Shown: piece after piece, positions 22,734 through 30,401 of the stretch
Position numbering within the stretch: position 1 is the first letter of the stretch
How the letters are laid out: every line of letters starts with the position of its first letter
Virus record (IMG/VR): IMGVR_UViG_3300037041_000927
Coordinates: 1-41,655 of that record
Source of the DNA: a virus
Reading direction: 5' to 3' (one strand)
DNA: 41,655 nt
Notes under the pieces: generated by a model
Seen by the model: only the letters and a program-made list of their open reading frames with translations
What the model was told of the DNA's origin: nothing
Databases searched by the model: none
Position numbers and translations under genes: made by a program

Positions 22734-23529
22734 AATTAAAATGTATCCTGATGGTACACAATATGTAAAAGTGCATGAATTTTTAGATGAGTTAACTTTT
22801 AATATTAATTCTTATAAAGATCTTTGGACATTGAACCAAATAAAAGATGTATATAATCATAATAATAAAAAAGTTGGTTTGTATATTCCATGTTTGTTAG
22901 ATGCTCAAGCAGATAGACGTTTTAATCCTGGTGAAAATTCAGGATTAAAATTAATATGTGATTTTATAAATTCAATGAATTTTGAGTATGTAAAAGTATT
23001 TCATCCACATAATCCTGAAGTTGTAGAAGCTTTGTTATATAGCGTAGATATTATTGATAATTCTTTATTTATAGGTAAGGTTTTATCTAACATAGATACT
23101 ACAAATACAACATTATTTTCTACAGATGCAGGTGGATTTAAACCTCTTATGAAACTTTGTGATAAAATAAAGTGGGAAGGAGAAGTGTATGGAGCATCTA
23201 AATCTAGAAAATATGAAAATAGTAAGTCTGTACTAGTTCAAAATATAGATAAAAAAGATTTTAATGGTAATGATATTCTTATTATAGATGATATTTGTGT
23301 TTATGGTGGAACATTTATTGGTTTAGCTAAAATGCTAAAAGAACGTAATTGTGGAAAATTATATTTAGCTATAAGTCATTTAACTGTAGAAAGACCAAAA
23401 AAAGAATTGTTTGATTTATTTGATATAGTTTTTACCACATCAAGTAAAAATATAAACTATACAGTTGAATCTACAGGACATGATAAAATATTTGGAATTG
23501 TTCCAACTAACTTAACTATTATCAAATGA
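22723..23529 (+). CDS. prs: Prs-like pyrophosphokinase (candidate Adps)
   Basis: 268 residues, shorter than cellular PRPP synthetases (about 315). Family marks: PCLLDAQADRRF, FHPHNPEVVEAL (in place of the VDLH block), SKSRKYENS and the phosphoribosyl loop DILIIDDICVYGGTF. Such enzymes move pyrophosphate from ATP to a ribose 5-phosphate; in phage NARP1 the homologue acts on ADP-ribose. The overlap with the nadV-like gene suggests the two are made together. A 10-bp hairpin (22921-22930 with 22940-22949) lies inside. Its stop overlaps the start of a broken helicase fragment. Confidence 0.9.
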   Translation: MSYEIKMYPDGTQYVKVHEFLDELTFNINSYKDLWTLNQIKDVYNHNNKKVGLYIPCLLDAQADRRFNPGENSGLKLICDFINSMNFEYVKVFHPHNPEVVEALLYSVDIIDNSLFIGKVLSNIDTTNTTLFSTDAGGFKPLMKLCDKIKWEGEVYGASKSRKYENSKSVLVQNIDKKDFNGNDILIIDDICVYGGTFIGLAKMLKERNCGKLYLAISHLTVERPKKELFDLFDIVFTTSSKNINYTVESTGHDKIFGIVPTNLTIIK

Positions 23530-23624
23530 CAATTAGAGATAAAAGACAATCAGAATTTGCAAAAATTTGGTTATTAAAAGGGAATGTTATATCTTTGTCA
23601 TATGAAAATAGATATAGCCCTTAA
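23526..23624 (+). pseudogene. Abandoned 5' end of SF2 helicase gene
   Basis: A frame opens in the ATGA overlap with the Prs gene and reads TIRDKRQSEFAKIWLL, then drifts and stops at 23622. The intact helicase at 24389 starts with SIRDLRQKEFAEVWLK at the matching place: 10 of 16 residues identical. So this is the original start of the helicase gene, separated from the rest by the GIY-YIG gene. Its codons are A/T-rich like the rest of the phage. Confidence 0.85.
23566..23597 (+). promoter_or_regulatory. Host-type promoter for GIY-YIG gene 1
   Basis: TTTG (23566-23569) and TATCTTTG (23590-23597) with a 20-base spacer, exact Bacteroidota boxes. The upstream TTTG is made from helicase codons (ATT TGG). 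The nuclease ATG is only five bases after the second box, so the transcript should be leaderless or nearly so. Confidence 0.75.
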
Positions 23625-24396
23625 AAAAGTGACTGGTATATACAAAATTACCAACACTATAAACAATAAGTCATATGTAGGAAGTTCTGTTGATGTATAT
23701 CAAAGAGGATGTATGTATAAGCACTTAATTAAAAGAAAAAAATTACATAACAAACACCTACAGTCATCTGTAGAGAAATATGGATATGATAATTTTACAT
23801 TTGAACTTTTAAATAAGTGTAAAGAAAATACATCTGTTTTTGATTTACACCAATTAGAACAATTTTATATAAACAAAATTAATCCTGAGTACAACAAAAG
23901 AACTGTTGTAGACACAAATCATTTACTTTCACATTCTCAAGAAACTAAAGATAAAATATCTAAGAGTTTAAAAGAATCTTTTAAGAATGGTAGCAAAGTT
24001 ATCAATCGTATACAAGAACATAATATAAAAGTTAGTTTATTTGATCTATTTGGAAATCACATTCAAGATTTTCCAGGTTTAGCTCATTGTGCTGAATTTG
24101 TAGGTGTAAAATATACAAGTATAACATATGCTATAAAAAGTAAAAGAAGAAGAGTTAAGAAGTATATAGTTTTACGTACAGAGGAATCTAATTTAGTAAA
24201 AGATTTTCTAAACTTACCTAAAATCAATTATGCTAAAAAGGTTGTAGTTTTAGACATAGTTACAAATAATACACATCAATTTATTAATTGTAAATTATGT
24301 GCAGAATTTTTAGAATGCAAACCAACAACTGTAAAAAAATGCTATGAGAATGGTAAAATTTGGAAAAATAAATACAAAATAATAAATTATGAGTAA
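23602..24396 (+). CDS. GIY-YIG homing endonuclease 1
   Basis: 264 residues from ATG 23602; the in-frame ATG at 23584 lies inside the promoter and is rejected. The N-terminal nuclease domain has GIYKITNTINNKSYVGSS (about 12-29), then RGCMYKHL, and YGYDNFTFELL with the catalytic Glu region (LEQFYINKINPEYN). NUMOD-type DNA-binding segments follow (GLAHCAEFVGVKYTSITYAI and a similar one near the end). It sits at the start of the SF2 helicase gene, and its stop overlaps the new helicase ATG by eight bases. It would cut helicase genes lacking the cassette. Confidence 0.92.
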   Translation: MKIDIALKKVTGIYKITNTINNKSYVGSSVDVYQRGCMYKHLIKRKKLHNKHLQSSVEKYGYDNFTFELLNKCKENTSVFDLHQLEQFYINKINPEYNKRTVVDTNHLLSHSQETKDKISKSLKESFKNGSKVINRIQEHNIKVSLFDLFGNHIQDFPGLAHCAEFVGVKYTSITYAIKSKRRRVKKYIVLRTEESNLVKDFLNLPKINYAKKVVVLDIVTNNTHQFINCKLCAEFLECKPTTVKKCYENGKIWKNKYKIINYE

Positions 24397-25468
24397 AAGT
24401 ATCAGGGATCTTCGTCAAAAAGAGTTTGCGGAAGTCTGGCTTAAAAGTAAACATGGAATACTTATGCTTGCTCCCAGGTTTGGAAAAATCAGAACAAGTA
24501 TAATTATTCTAAAAGAATTAAAACCAAAAAACATTCTTATATGTTATCCAGATAAGAAAATTGAAAAATCTTGGAAAGAAGATTTTGATGAACTTAAATA
24601 CGATGATAGTAATGTTACATATACAACCCATTTATCAGTTAAGAAATATGTAAAGAATTATTATGACATTGTAATTATTGACGAAATTCATCTTCTTTCA
24701 GAAAACCAAATAGAAGCATATAAAGAGTTATTTAAAACTAATGATGTTATATTAGGTTTAACAGGAACATTGTCAGAATGGACAGAAAAAACACTTAGTG
24801 AAGAGTTGTATATGGATGTAGTAGCTACTTACCCAATTGAAAAAGCAATTGAAGAAGGAGTTATTGTAGATTATAAAATAACTGTTGTAACTGTTCCTTT
24901 AGATAATGTAAAACTAAATGATTATAAGGGTAAAAAGAAGACTGAAAAAAAACATTTTGATGGTATATCTTGGGTGATTAATAAACTTCAATATTCTGGT
25001 GGAGATGCAATGTTTATGCGTTTAGCCAGAATGAGAGTTATTCAATCATCTTTAGCTAAAACTAATGCTACTAAGGCATTATTGGCTAAACATAAAAATG
25101 AAAGAGTTTTAGTTTTTTGTGGAACCACTGCTATAGCAGATAATCTTGGAATTCCTTCCTATCATAGTAAAAGTTCTGAAAAAGAATTATTTCAACAATT
25201 TGCAGAAGGAAAAGGAAATCATTTAGCTGTTGTAAAGATTGGTAATTCAGGGATAACATATAAACCTTTAGACAAAATTATAATAAACTACTTTGATAGT
25301 AATGCAGAAAATTTGGCTCAGAAGATAAATCGAGCAATGGCTATGGAATATAACACTCCAGATAAGAAAGCACACATCTATATTGTTAGTTCTAATGAGC
25401 CTATAGAACTTAAATGGCTAAAAAGCGCATTGAGTTTTTTCAACAAAGATAAGGTATCATATATTTGA
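24389..25468 (+). CDS. SF2 helicase with replaced 5' end
   Basis: 359 residues. DEAD-like helicase related to UvsW-type enzymes used in recombination and fork repair. Motif I reads APRFGKIRTS, with Ile where GKT/GKS is usual; motif II is IIDEIHLL; motif III LTGTLSEW; C-terminal domain has VLVFCGTT and LAQKINRAMAM as a weak motif VI. The first 35 or so codons use G/C-rich choices (AGG, CGT, GCG, GTC, CCC) unlike the rest, and duplicate the fragment at 23526. The start was therefore supplied with the GIY-YIG gene. Confidence 0.88.
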   Translation: MSKSIRDLRQKEFAEVWLKSKHGILMLAPRFGKIRTSIIILKELKPKNILICYPDKKIEKSWKEDFDELKYDDSNVTYTTHLSVKKYVKNYYDIVIIDEIHLLSENQIEAYKELFKTNDVILGLTGTLSEWTEKTLSEELYMDVVATYPIEKAIEEGVIVDYKITVVTVPLDNVKLNDYKGKKKTEKKHFDGISWVINKLQYSGGDAMFMRLARMRVIQSSLAKTNATKALLAKHKNERVLVFCGTTAIADNLGIPSYHSKSSEKELFQQFAEGKGNHLAVVKIGNSGITYKPLDKIIINYFDSNAENLAQKINRAMAMEYNTPDKKAHIYIVSSNEPIELKWLKSALSFFNKDKVSYI

Positions 25469-25524
25469 TTATTACCTTAAAATTTCGTAAATTTAAACAA
25501 TAATAATAACTAAATTAATTAAAA

Positions 25525-26196
25525 ATGAGTTCAAAGCTAGTAGGAATCGTAGGACAGACAGGATCTGGAAAATCAACAAGTATTAAACATTTAAATCCAG
25601 AAGAGACTTATGTCATCAATGTAGCCAAAAAAGAGTTACCATTTAAAGGGAGTGAAAAGCTGTATAATACAGAAGCTAAAAATTACAAAGAAGTAGATGA
25701 TGCTAATGAAATTTCAAGATTATTGAAAACTATTTCAGAAAAAGCACCACACATTAAAAACATTATTATAGAAGATTCAAACTATATTATGGGATTTAAT
25801 ATGGTGGCTAAAGCTACAGAAGTTGGGTTTACTAAATTTAGCATTATGGCTAAAGACATGGTAGATTTGTTTAGAACAGCTAGACAATTAAGAGATAATA
25901 TCACTGTATTCTATCTTACACATCCAGAAACTATTGAAGATAGTGGAGAGATTATTGGGTACAAAATTAAAACAGCAGGAAAATTGATTGATAATCAAGT
26001 TTTGTTGGAAGGATTATTAACTGTATGTTTGTACACTCTTGTAGAAGAGAAAAAAGATGGTACAGCTGAATATAGTTTTGTAACAAATCGCTTTAAGAAG
26101 TATCCAGCAAAAAGTCCTGATGGTATGTTTACGGAAATTAAAATTCCTAACAACTTACAAAATGTAGTAGATACAATAACAGAATATTATAAATAA
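25525..26196 (+). CDS. Sak4-like RecA-fold ATPase
   Basis: 223 residues. Walker A is GIVGQTGSGKSTS (about 7-19), Walker B IKNIIIEDSNYIMG, followed by a sensor-like VFYLTHPET. Length and layout match the phage AAA/RecA-like proteins of the Sak4 group that help single-strand annealing together with the phage SSB. The SSB gene is next downstream, as in other phages, which supports the assignment. Single-gene leader of 56 bases, with no promoter I trust. Confidence 0.82.
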   Translation: MSSKLVGIVGQTGSGKSTSIKHLNPEETYVINVAKKELPFKGSEKLYNTEAKNYKEVDDANEISRLLKTISEKAPHIKNIIIEDSNYIMGFNMVAKATEVGFTKFSIMAKDMVDLFRTARQLRDNITVFYLTHPETIEDSGEIIGYKIKTAGKLIDNQVLLEGLLTVCLYTLVEEKKDGTAEYSFVTNRFKKYPAKSPDGMFTEIKIPNNLQNVVDTITEYYK

Positions 26197-26237
26197 TAAA
26201 TAACAAATAAATAAATTAACAATTAAAATTAAAAATT

Positions 26238-26270
26238 ATGAGTGGAATTGGTGGAACTAAAATTTGGTAG
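26238..26270 (+). pseudogene. Abandoned 5' end of SSB gene
   Basis: ATG 26238 opens MSGIGGTKIW then TAG. The SSB gene at 27102 opens MSNSIGGIKREV. The shared MS, IGG and K, the matching A-rich leader and the position immediately before a nuclease gene show this is the old start of the SSB gene. It is short, so alone it would be weak evidence, but it repeats the pattern at the helicase. Confidence 0.7.
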
Positions 26271-26294
26271 TTTAAATTATATTTATTAAATTTG
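26263..26294 (+). promoter_or_regulatory. Host-type promoter for GIY-YIG gene 2
   Basis: TTTG (26263-26266) and TAAATTTG (26287-26294), spacer 20 bases. The TTTG again comes from target-gene codons (ATT TGG). ATG 26298 follows the second box after three bases, predicting a leaderless message. Confidence 0.75.
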
Positions 26295-26297
26295 TAC

Positions 26298-27089
26298 ATG
26301 AAAAAATTAGAAAAAAATTATTACGTGTATATTTATTTAAATTTATTAAATCCTGGTATGTTTAAATATCAGGATTTAGAGTTTGAATATGAACCAATTT
26401 ATATAGGCAAAGGAATTGATAGTAGAAGTCATAATCATTTAACAGCTTGTCTTAATATTAATGATAAAAAGGGCTATAAAAGATTGTTTTATCAAAAACT
26501 TAGAAAAATTATTAAATCAGGATCTACACCTAAAATTATTATATATAAAAATGATCTTTCAGAAAAAGAAGCTTTTGATTTAGAAATAAGTTTAATTTCA
26601 AAAATTAAAAGAAGAATTACAAAAGAAGGACCATTATGTAATAATTCAAAAGGTGGTGAAGGTGCTTCAGGAACTATTTCACCAAGATATTCAATTTGTG
26701 TTTATAATAATGAGGGTAAAATTTTATCTGTCGAAACAAGTGCAAAAAATTGCTCAATAAAATATAAAGTACCTTTAATAGCTATTTATAGGCACGTTAA
26801 TGGTACAAGAAAATTACCTTCAAATAATTGTAGGTTTAGAAAAAAAAGTGATAATATTAAAAAATTATGTAATAATGAGGAAATAGTAATAAATAAAAAA
26901 GGAAAGCACAGCAAAATAAGTACTTTAAGTAAAATAGTTTATCAGTATGATAAAGAAGGAAATTTTATTAAAAGTTATCCTAATTCTAATATAGCTTCAC
27001 TAGAATTAGGTATAAATAGAAGTGCAATACAAAACAATTTAACAAATAGAAGCAAAACATGTAACAATTATATATTTAAAAATAAATAA
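26298..27089 (+). CDS. GIY-YIG homing endonuclease 2
   Basis: 263 residues from ATG 26298. The nuclease domain reads YYVYIYLNLLNPG, YEPIYIGKGIDSRSHNHL, with the catalytic Glu region in EKEAFDLEISLISKI and a GGEGASG turn. Two NUMOD-type helix-turn-helix segments follow (ETSAKNCSIKYKVPLIAIYRHV and YPNSNIASLELGINRSAIQN). It resembles phage SegF-like enzymes in the first block. It occupies the 5' end of the SSB gene and ends 12 bases before the intact SSB start. Confidence 0.92.
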   Translation: MKKLEKNYYVYIYLNLLNPGMFKYQDLEFEYEPIYIGKGIDSRSHNHLTACLNINDKKGYKRLFYQKLRKIIKSGSTPKIIIYKNDLSEKEAFDLEISLISKIKRRITKEGPLCNNSKGGEGASGTISPRYSICVYNNEGKILSVETSAKNCSIKYKVPLIAIYRHVNGTRKLPSNNCRFRKKSDNIKKLCNNEEIVINKKGKHSKISTLSKIVYQYDKEGNFIKSYPNSNIASLELGINRSAIQNNLTNRSKTCNNYIFKNK

Positions 27090-27101
27090 AAAATAAAGAT
27101 T

Positions 27102-27998
27102 ATGAGTAATAGTATTGGTGGAATTAAAAGAGAAGTTAGTAATAATGAAGGATTCTCTAAGCAAGTTGGATTATTTGAGTGTAATGTAGTTGCTATTAAC
27201 CCAACTATTGAAGAATATAAATCTAAATTAGGAATTGAATTAAAAGAAGATTCTAAAGCTGTTGAATATACTGGAAAAAGTAAAGATGATAATAATACAT
27301 TAAGAATTGACTTCTGGTTGAAAGATGTAAAAAATCCTGAATTACAACCATTCAAAGTTACTTTCTTCTTGGAAGATAAAGAAAGAGAAAATTTAGCTAA
27401 AACTAAATATCAGTATATTAATAGTGTAGGTATGTGTTCTTGGGGAGAATCTGAAAATGATCTTGCTCCTTGGTTTAAAGGAGATGCTAACAATCCTCGT
27501 GATGTAAGAGTTGCACATTCTGGAGAAGAAGAATTATATGATGTTCTTCGTACATGGTTAAGTAAATTAGATTATAGACATGCTGACACTACTCTTACAT
27601 TAGATTGGAAGAAACTAATGAAAGGAAATGTTTCTGATCTTAGAAGCCAAATTGATGGAGAATGGTGTGATACATTTGTAGCATTAGCTACAGTTACATC
27701 TAAAGAGCGTGAAGGAGAAGTAAAAGAATATCAAACTGTCTTTAATAAAGGATTTTTACCAACATACACTTTAAAACAATTTAGAGTTGTGGATTATAAT
27801 GATTCTTCTGTAGTTAGAAAACTATCTGAAAAAGCATCTAAAGATCTTAAACCTCATGAAAGATTTGTACTTAAAGTGACTGGAGAATATGGTTGTAAAG
27901 ATTATTATACTCTAAAAGAATTAGAAGAATACAATCCTGGAGAAAATTTAGTATCAACTAATGATGCTAAAATAGATGACGAGGATGGTGATTACTAA
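27102..27998 (+). CDS. Putative phage single-stranded DNA-binding protein
   Basis: 298 residues. The call rests on context and shape: a beta-rich body with aromatics (FKVTFFLEDKE, YQYINSVGMCSWGES, LTLDWKKLMKG), a strongly acidic C-terminal tail (DDEDGDY) like other SSBs that recruit partners, and location between a Sak4-like ATPase and the primase. I see no canonical OB-fold signature, so it could be another DNA-binding replication protein. The first codons duplicate a broken fragment 850 bases upstream. A strong terminator follows. Confidence 0.75.
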   Translation: MSNSIGGIKREVSNNEGFSKQVGLFECNVVAINPTIEEYKSKLGIELKEDSKAVEYTGKSKDDNNTLRIDFWLKDVKNPELQPFKVTFFLEDKERENLAKTKYQYINSVGMCSWGESENDLAPWFKGDANNPRDVRVAHSGEEELYDVLRTWLSKLDYRHADTTLTLDWKKLMKGNVSDLRSQIDGEWCDTFVALATVTSKEREGEVKEYQTVFNKGFLPTYTLKQFRVVDYNDSSVVRKLSEKASKDLKPHERFVLKVTGEYGCKDYYTLKELEEYNPGENLVSTNDAKIDDEDGDY

Positions 27999-28021
27999 TA
28001 ATCAATAAGTTATAATTTAAA

Positions 28022-28053
28022 AATACGATGGGGAAACTCATCGTATTTTTTTT
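28022..28053 (+). terminator. Intrinsic terminator after SSB gene
   Basis: AATACGATG (28022-28030) pairs perfectly with CATCGTATT (28039-28047) around GGGAAACT, and runs into eight T (28046-28053). It ends the SSB transcript and lies just before the primase start at 28070. Confidence 0.88.
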
Positions 28054-28069
28054 ATTTAAAAAAATCAAA

Positions 28070-29074
28070 ATGGCAATAGGCGGACAAAAAAAAGTTATGT
28101 TAACTCCAGAATCTATACTAAGTCTTATAACATCTTATGATATATTTAGATTTTATATGCCTATTAAATCTTGGAGCCTTAATGCTGTAACTTATTCACC
28201 TTTTAGAAATGAAAAAAATCCTTCATTTATTATCAGTAACAGAAACAATGAATTATTTTTTATTGATTTCACTGATACAAGTAAAAAAGGAAATTGTTTT
28301 CATTTTGTAAAAGAATTGTTTCATTTAGCAAACATAGATGAGGTTTTAAAACTAATTGATAAAGATTTTAGTTTAGGTATTTTATCTGGATCTACACCTA
28401 ATTATGAAAGAATAGTAAGTGAATACAAGCAGCCTGAAGAAACTATTAAAAAATACTCTTTAATTCAAGTTAAAACAAGGAAATTTACTCATGAAGAATT
28501 AGCTTATTGGAATGAATATCATCAGGATATATCAGATTTAAAAGATAATAATATTTATTCTGTTGATAAAGTTTATTTGAATAAGCAATTATTCACATTA
28601 AAAGACACAGAACTTAGATTTGGATATTTTTATGATAACCATTGGAAAATCTATAAACCACATGCAGAGAAAAAGTATAAATGGGTCCCTAACAATGTAC
28701 CAATAACAGCAATGGATGGTCTTGAGAATATCAAAGATAGTGAGTTTGCTTTTATTAATAAGAGTAAGAAAGACTATATGGTTATCAAGAAATTATTACC
28801 AAACACTTGCGCTGTACAAAATGAAGGAATGGCATGCTTCTCTGAAGAAAATATAGATTATTTAAAGGCAAATTCTAAAAAACAAATATTAAGTTTTGAT
28901 GCAGATGTTACAGGAGTAAAAAATAGTCAACAAATAACAGAATTATTTGGATTTGATTATTGTAATGTTCCTAAACAATACTTACATCAAGGAGTAAAAG
29001 ATTGGGCAGATCTTGCAAAAGACTTTGGAATGAATACAGTAGAAAATTATTTAAAAAGAAAACAATTAATATAA
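28070..29074 (+). CDS. dnaG: DnaG-like primase
   Basis: Start set at ATG 28070 (MAIGGQKKVMLTPESIL) because the longer reading begins inside the terminator hairpin. About 334 residues. The N-terminal part follows the CHC2 layout without cysteines (YSPFRNEKNPSFII, then IDFTD and GNCFHFVKELF). The TOPRIM-like part has FAFINKSKKDYMVIKKL in place of the usual Glu motif, and ILSFDADVTGVKNSQQI as the metal-binding DxD. It makes RNA primers for the family A polymerase and partners the DnaB-like helicase. Confidence 0.87.
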   Translation: MAIGGQKKVMLTPESILSLITSYDIFRFYMPIKSWSLNAVTYSPFRNEKNPSFIISNRNNELFFIDFTDTSKKGNCFHFVKELFHLANIDEVLKLIDKDFSLGILSGSTPNYERIVSEYKQPEETIKKYSLIQVKTRKFTHEELAYWNEYHQDISDLKDNNIYSVDKVYLNKQLFTLKDTELRFGYFYDNHWKIYKPHAEKKYKWVPNNVPITAMDGLENIKDSEFAFINKSKKDYMVIKKLLPNTCAVQNEGMACFSEENIDYLKANSKKQILSFDADVTGVKNSQQITELFGFDYCNVPKQYLHQGVKDWADLAKDFGMNTVENYLKRKQLI

Positions 29075-29081
29075 AAAAATT

Positions 29082-29462
29082 ATGGAAGAACAATTAGTAA
29101 CATTTGAAACAGCTAGAATAGCTAAAGAAAAAAACTTTAATTGGTATACTGATAAAGCATATATTTTAGACAAAGAAGATGGTGATAAAATTATAGATAA
29201 TGAATGGGAACAAATAATAGAAGATAACCCCAATGTATTTGAGTTTGTAGGGTATGCACCAACTCAATCATTTCTACAAAAATGGTTGAGAGAAGTACAT
29301 GAAATATCTATTAAAGTTGATGACTTTTATACTGAAAGTAAAGTACGATTTGATTATAATATTTGTAAATTAGGTTCTCAAGAAGATAATCCTAAAGGAA
29401 TATTTAAAACTTATGAAGAAGCTTTAGAAGTAGGATTACAAGAAGCATTAAATTTAATATAA
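29082..29462 (+). CDS. Conserved hypothetical phage protein
   Basis: 126 residues. Segments TFETARIAKEKNFNW, YAPTQSFLQKWLREVHEISI and GIFKTYEEALEVGLQEALNLI mark a small family common in phages and prophages of Bacteroidota, without known function. The Lys/Trp-rich middle may contact nucleic acid. It follows the primase by seven bases. Confidence 0.87.
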   Translation: MEEQLVTFETARIAKEKNFNWYTDKAYILDKEDGDKIIDNEWEQIIEDNPNVFEFVGYAPTQSFLQKWLREVHEISIKVDDFYTESKVRFDYNICKLGSQEDNPKGIFKTYEEALEVGLQEALNLI

Positions 29463-29470
29463 AATATATT

Positions 29471-29869
29471 ATGAAAAAATTAACATCAGACGAATTAAGC
29501 GATACAGTAATAGAAAGTCTTTCTCTTGCAGTAGCATTACTAGAAAGATTTGAAACAATGAATAAAAATGGTCTTTTTATTCATAAATCAAAATTAGCAT
29601 TAAAGAATGTAATTCCACATATAGAACAATATGTAGAAAAACTTATTACTCCTAAAGAAGACGATGAAGTTGAGCACATGAAAAAAGGGGCTACAGTGGT
29701 AAATGAATTATGTACAAGAATAGAAAATGCTTTACAAGGAAGAAATGTATTAGATATTTCACAAAGAAAAGACATCTTACAGGAAATTATTAATGATACA
29801 ACATTGACTAAACCAAAGAAAAAAATATTGTACGAAACAATTAGAGACTCAGGAGTTTTAGAATATTAA
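29471..29869 (+). CDS. Hypothetical helical protein
   Basis: 132 residues, predicted mostly helical (LSLAVALLERFETMNKNG, LKNVIPHIEQYVEKLI, NELCTRIENALQGR). No catalytic motif. The opposite-strand frame at 29581-29775 is a shadow. Standard AAATATATTATG-type leader. Confidence 0.85.
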   Translation: MKKLTSDELSDTVIESLSLAVALLERFETMNKNGLFIHKSKLALKNVIPHIEQYVEKLITPKEDDEVEHMKKGATVVNELCTRIENALQGRNVLDISQRKDILQEIINDTTLTKPKKKILYETIRDSGVLEY

Positions 29870-29884
29870 TAAAAAATAAAAATT

Positions 29885-30052
29885 ATGACAATTAAAGAAG
29901 AATTAATAGAGGCTCTTGAAGAAGAAATCAAAGAAAATGTTGAATGGTTAGATACTATAGGTGCAGGTGAAATAGAATGCATATCAATAGAAAACCTTGA
30001 AGGTATATTAACTAGATTTTTTGATAAAAAAGTAACATTAACACAAAAATAA
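29885..30052 (+). CDS. Hypothetical 55-residue acidic protein
   Basis: MTIKEELIEALEEEIKENVEW... with an acidic N-terminal helix and a short strand-helix end (GILTRFFDKKVTLTQK). Good leader AAAAATTATG and correct spacing (15 and 6 bases to neighbours). Family unknown. Confidence 0.75.
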   Translation: MTIKEELIEALEEEIKENVEWLDTIGAGEIECISIENLEGILTRFFDKKVTLTQK

Positions 30053-30058
30053 AAAAAA

Positions 30059-30385
30059 ATGGATTTAAAACATGGAAGTATTATCACATTAGATAATGGT
30101 GATAAAGTAAGAGTAAGTTTGGAAGTTATTAAAGAAAAAGTAAGAAAACTGGTTCCTGGAAGATATTATAAATTAACTCATTCAGGTCAACATTGTCATA
30201 CATATAATCCAAATAAGGGTATGGTAAATATAAATGATTATTCAGATCAAGTTTTTCAATATGTAGGAACAGTAGATTCATTTGCAGGATTAAGATATAT
30301 ATTTTATACTAGCTTACCTGTATCTATATATTCAATGTGGAGCACAGAAAATTTAAACTTTGTAGTAGAAGAAATTAAACAATAA
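30059..30385 (+). CDS. Hypothetical 108-residue beta-rich protein
   Basis: Opens MDLKHGSIITLDNGDKVRVSL, then KLVPGRYYKLTHSGQHCHTYNP, VFQYVGTVDS and a final aromatic block (YIFYTSLPVSIYSMW). Looks like a small barrel of the SH3/KOW kind seen elsewhere in the phage. No known function. Confidence 0.83.
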   Translation: MDLKHGSIITLDNGDKVRVSLEVIKEKVRKLVPGRYYKLTHSGQHCHTYNPNKGMVNINDYSDQVFQYVGTVDSFAGLRYIFYTSLPVSIYSMWSTENLNFVVEEIKQ

Positions 30386-30401
30386 CAATAAAAAATAAAT
30401 C

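Noticed and set aside
25450-25468. TATATTTG box at the end of the helicase as promoter for the Sak4-like gene
   Set aside because: No matching TTTG box at 19-21 bases upstream and a long gap to the ATG; could be chance in A/T-rich DNA.
27068-27355. Opposite-strand frame across the SSB start
   Set aside because: No leader, no family, and it lies over a clear + strand gene.
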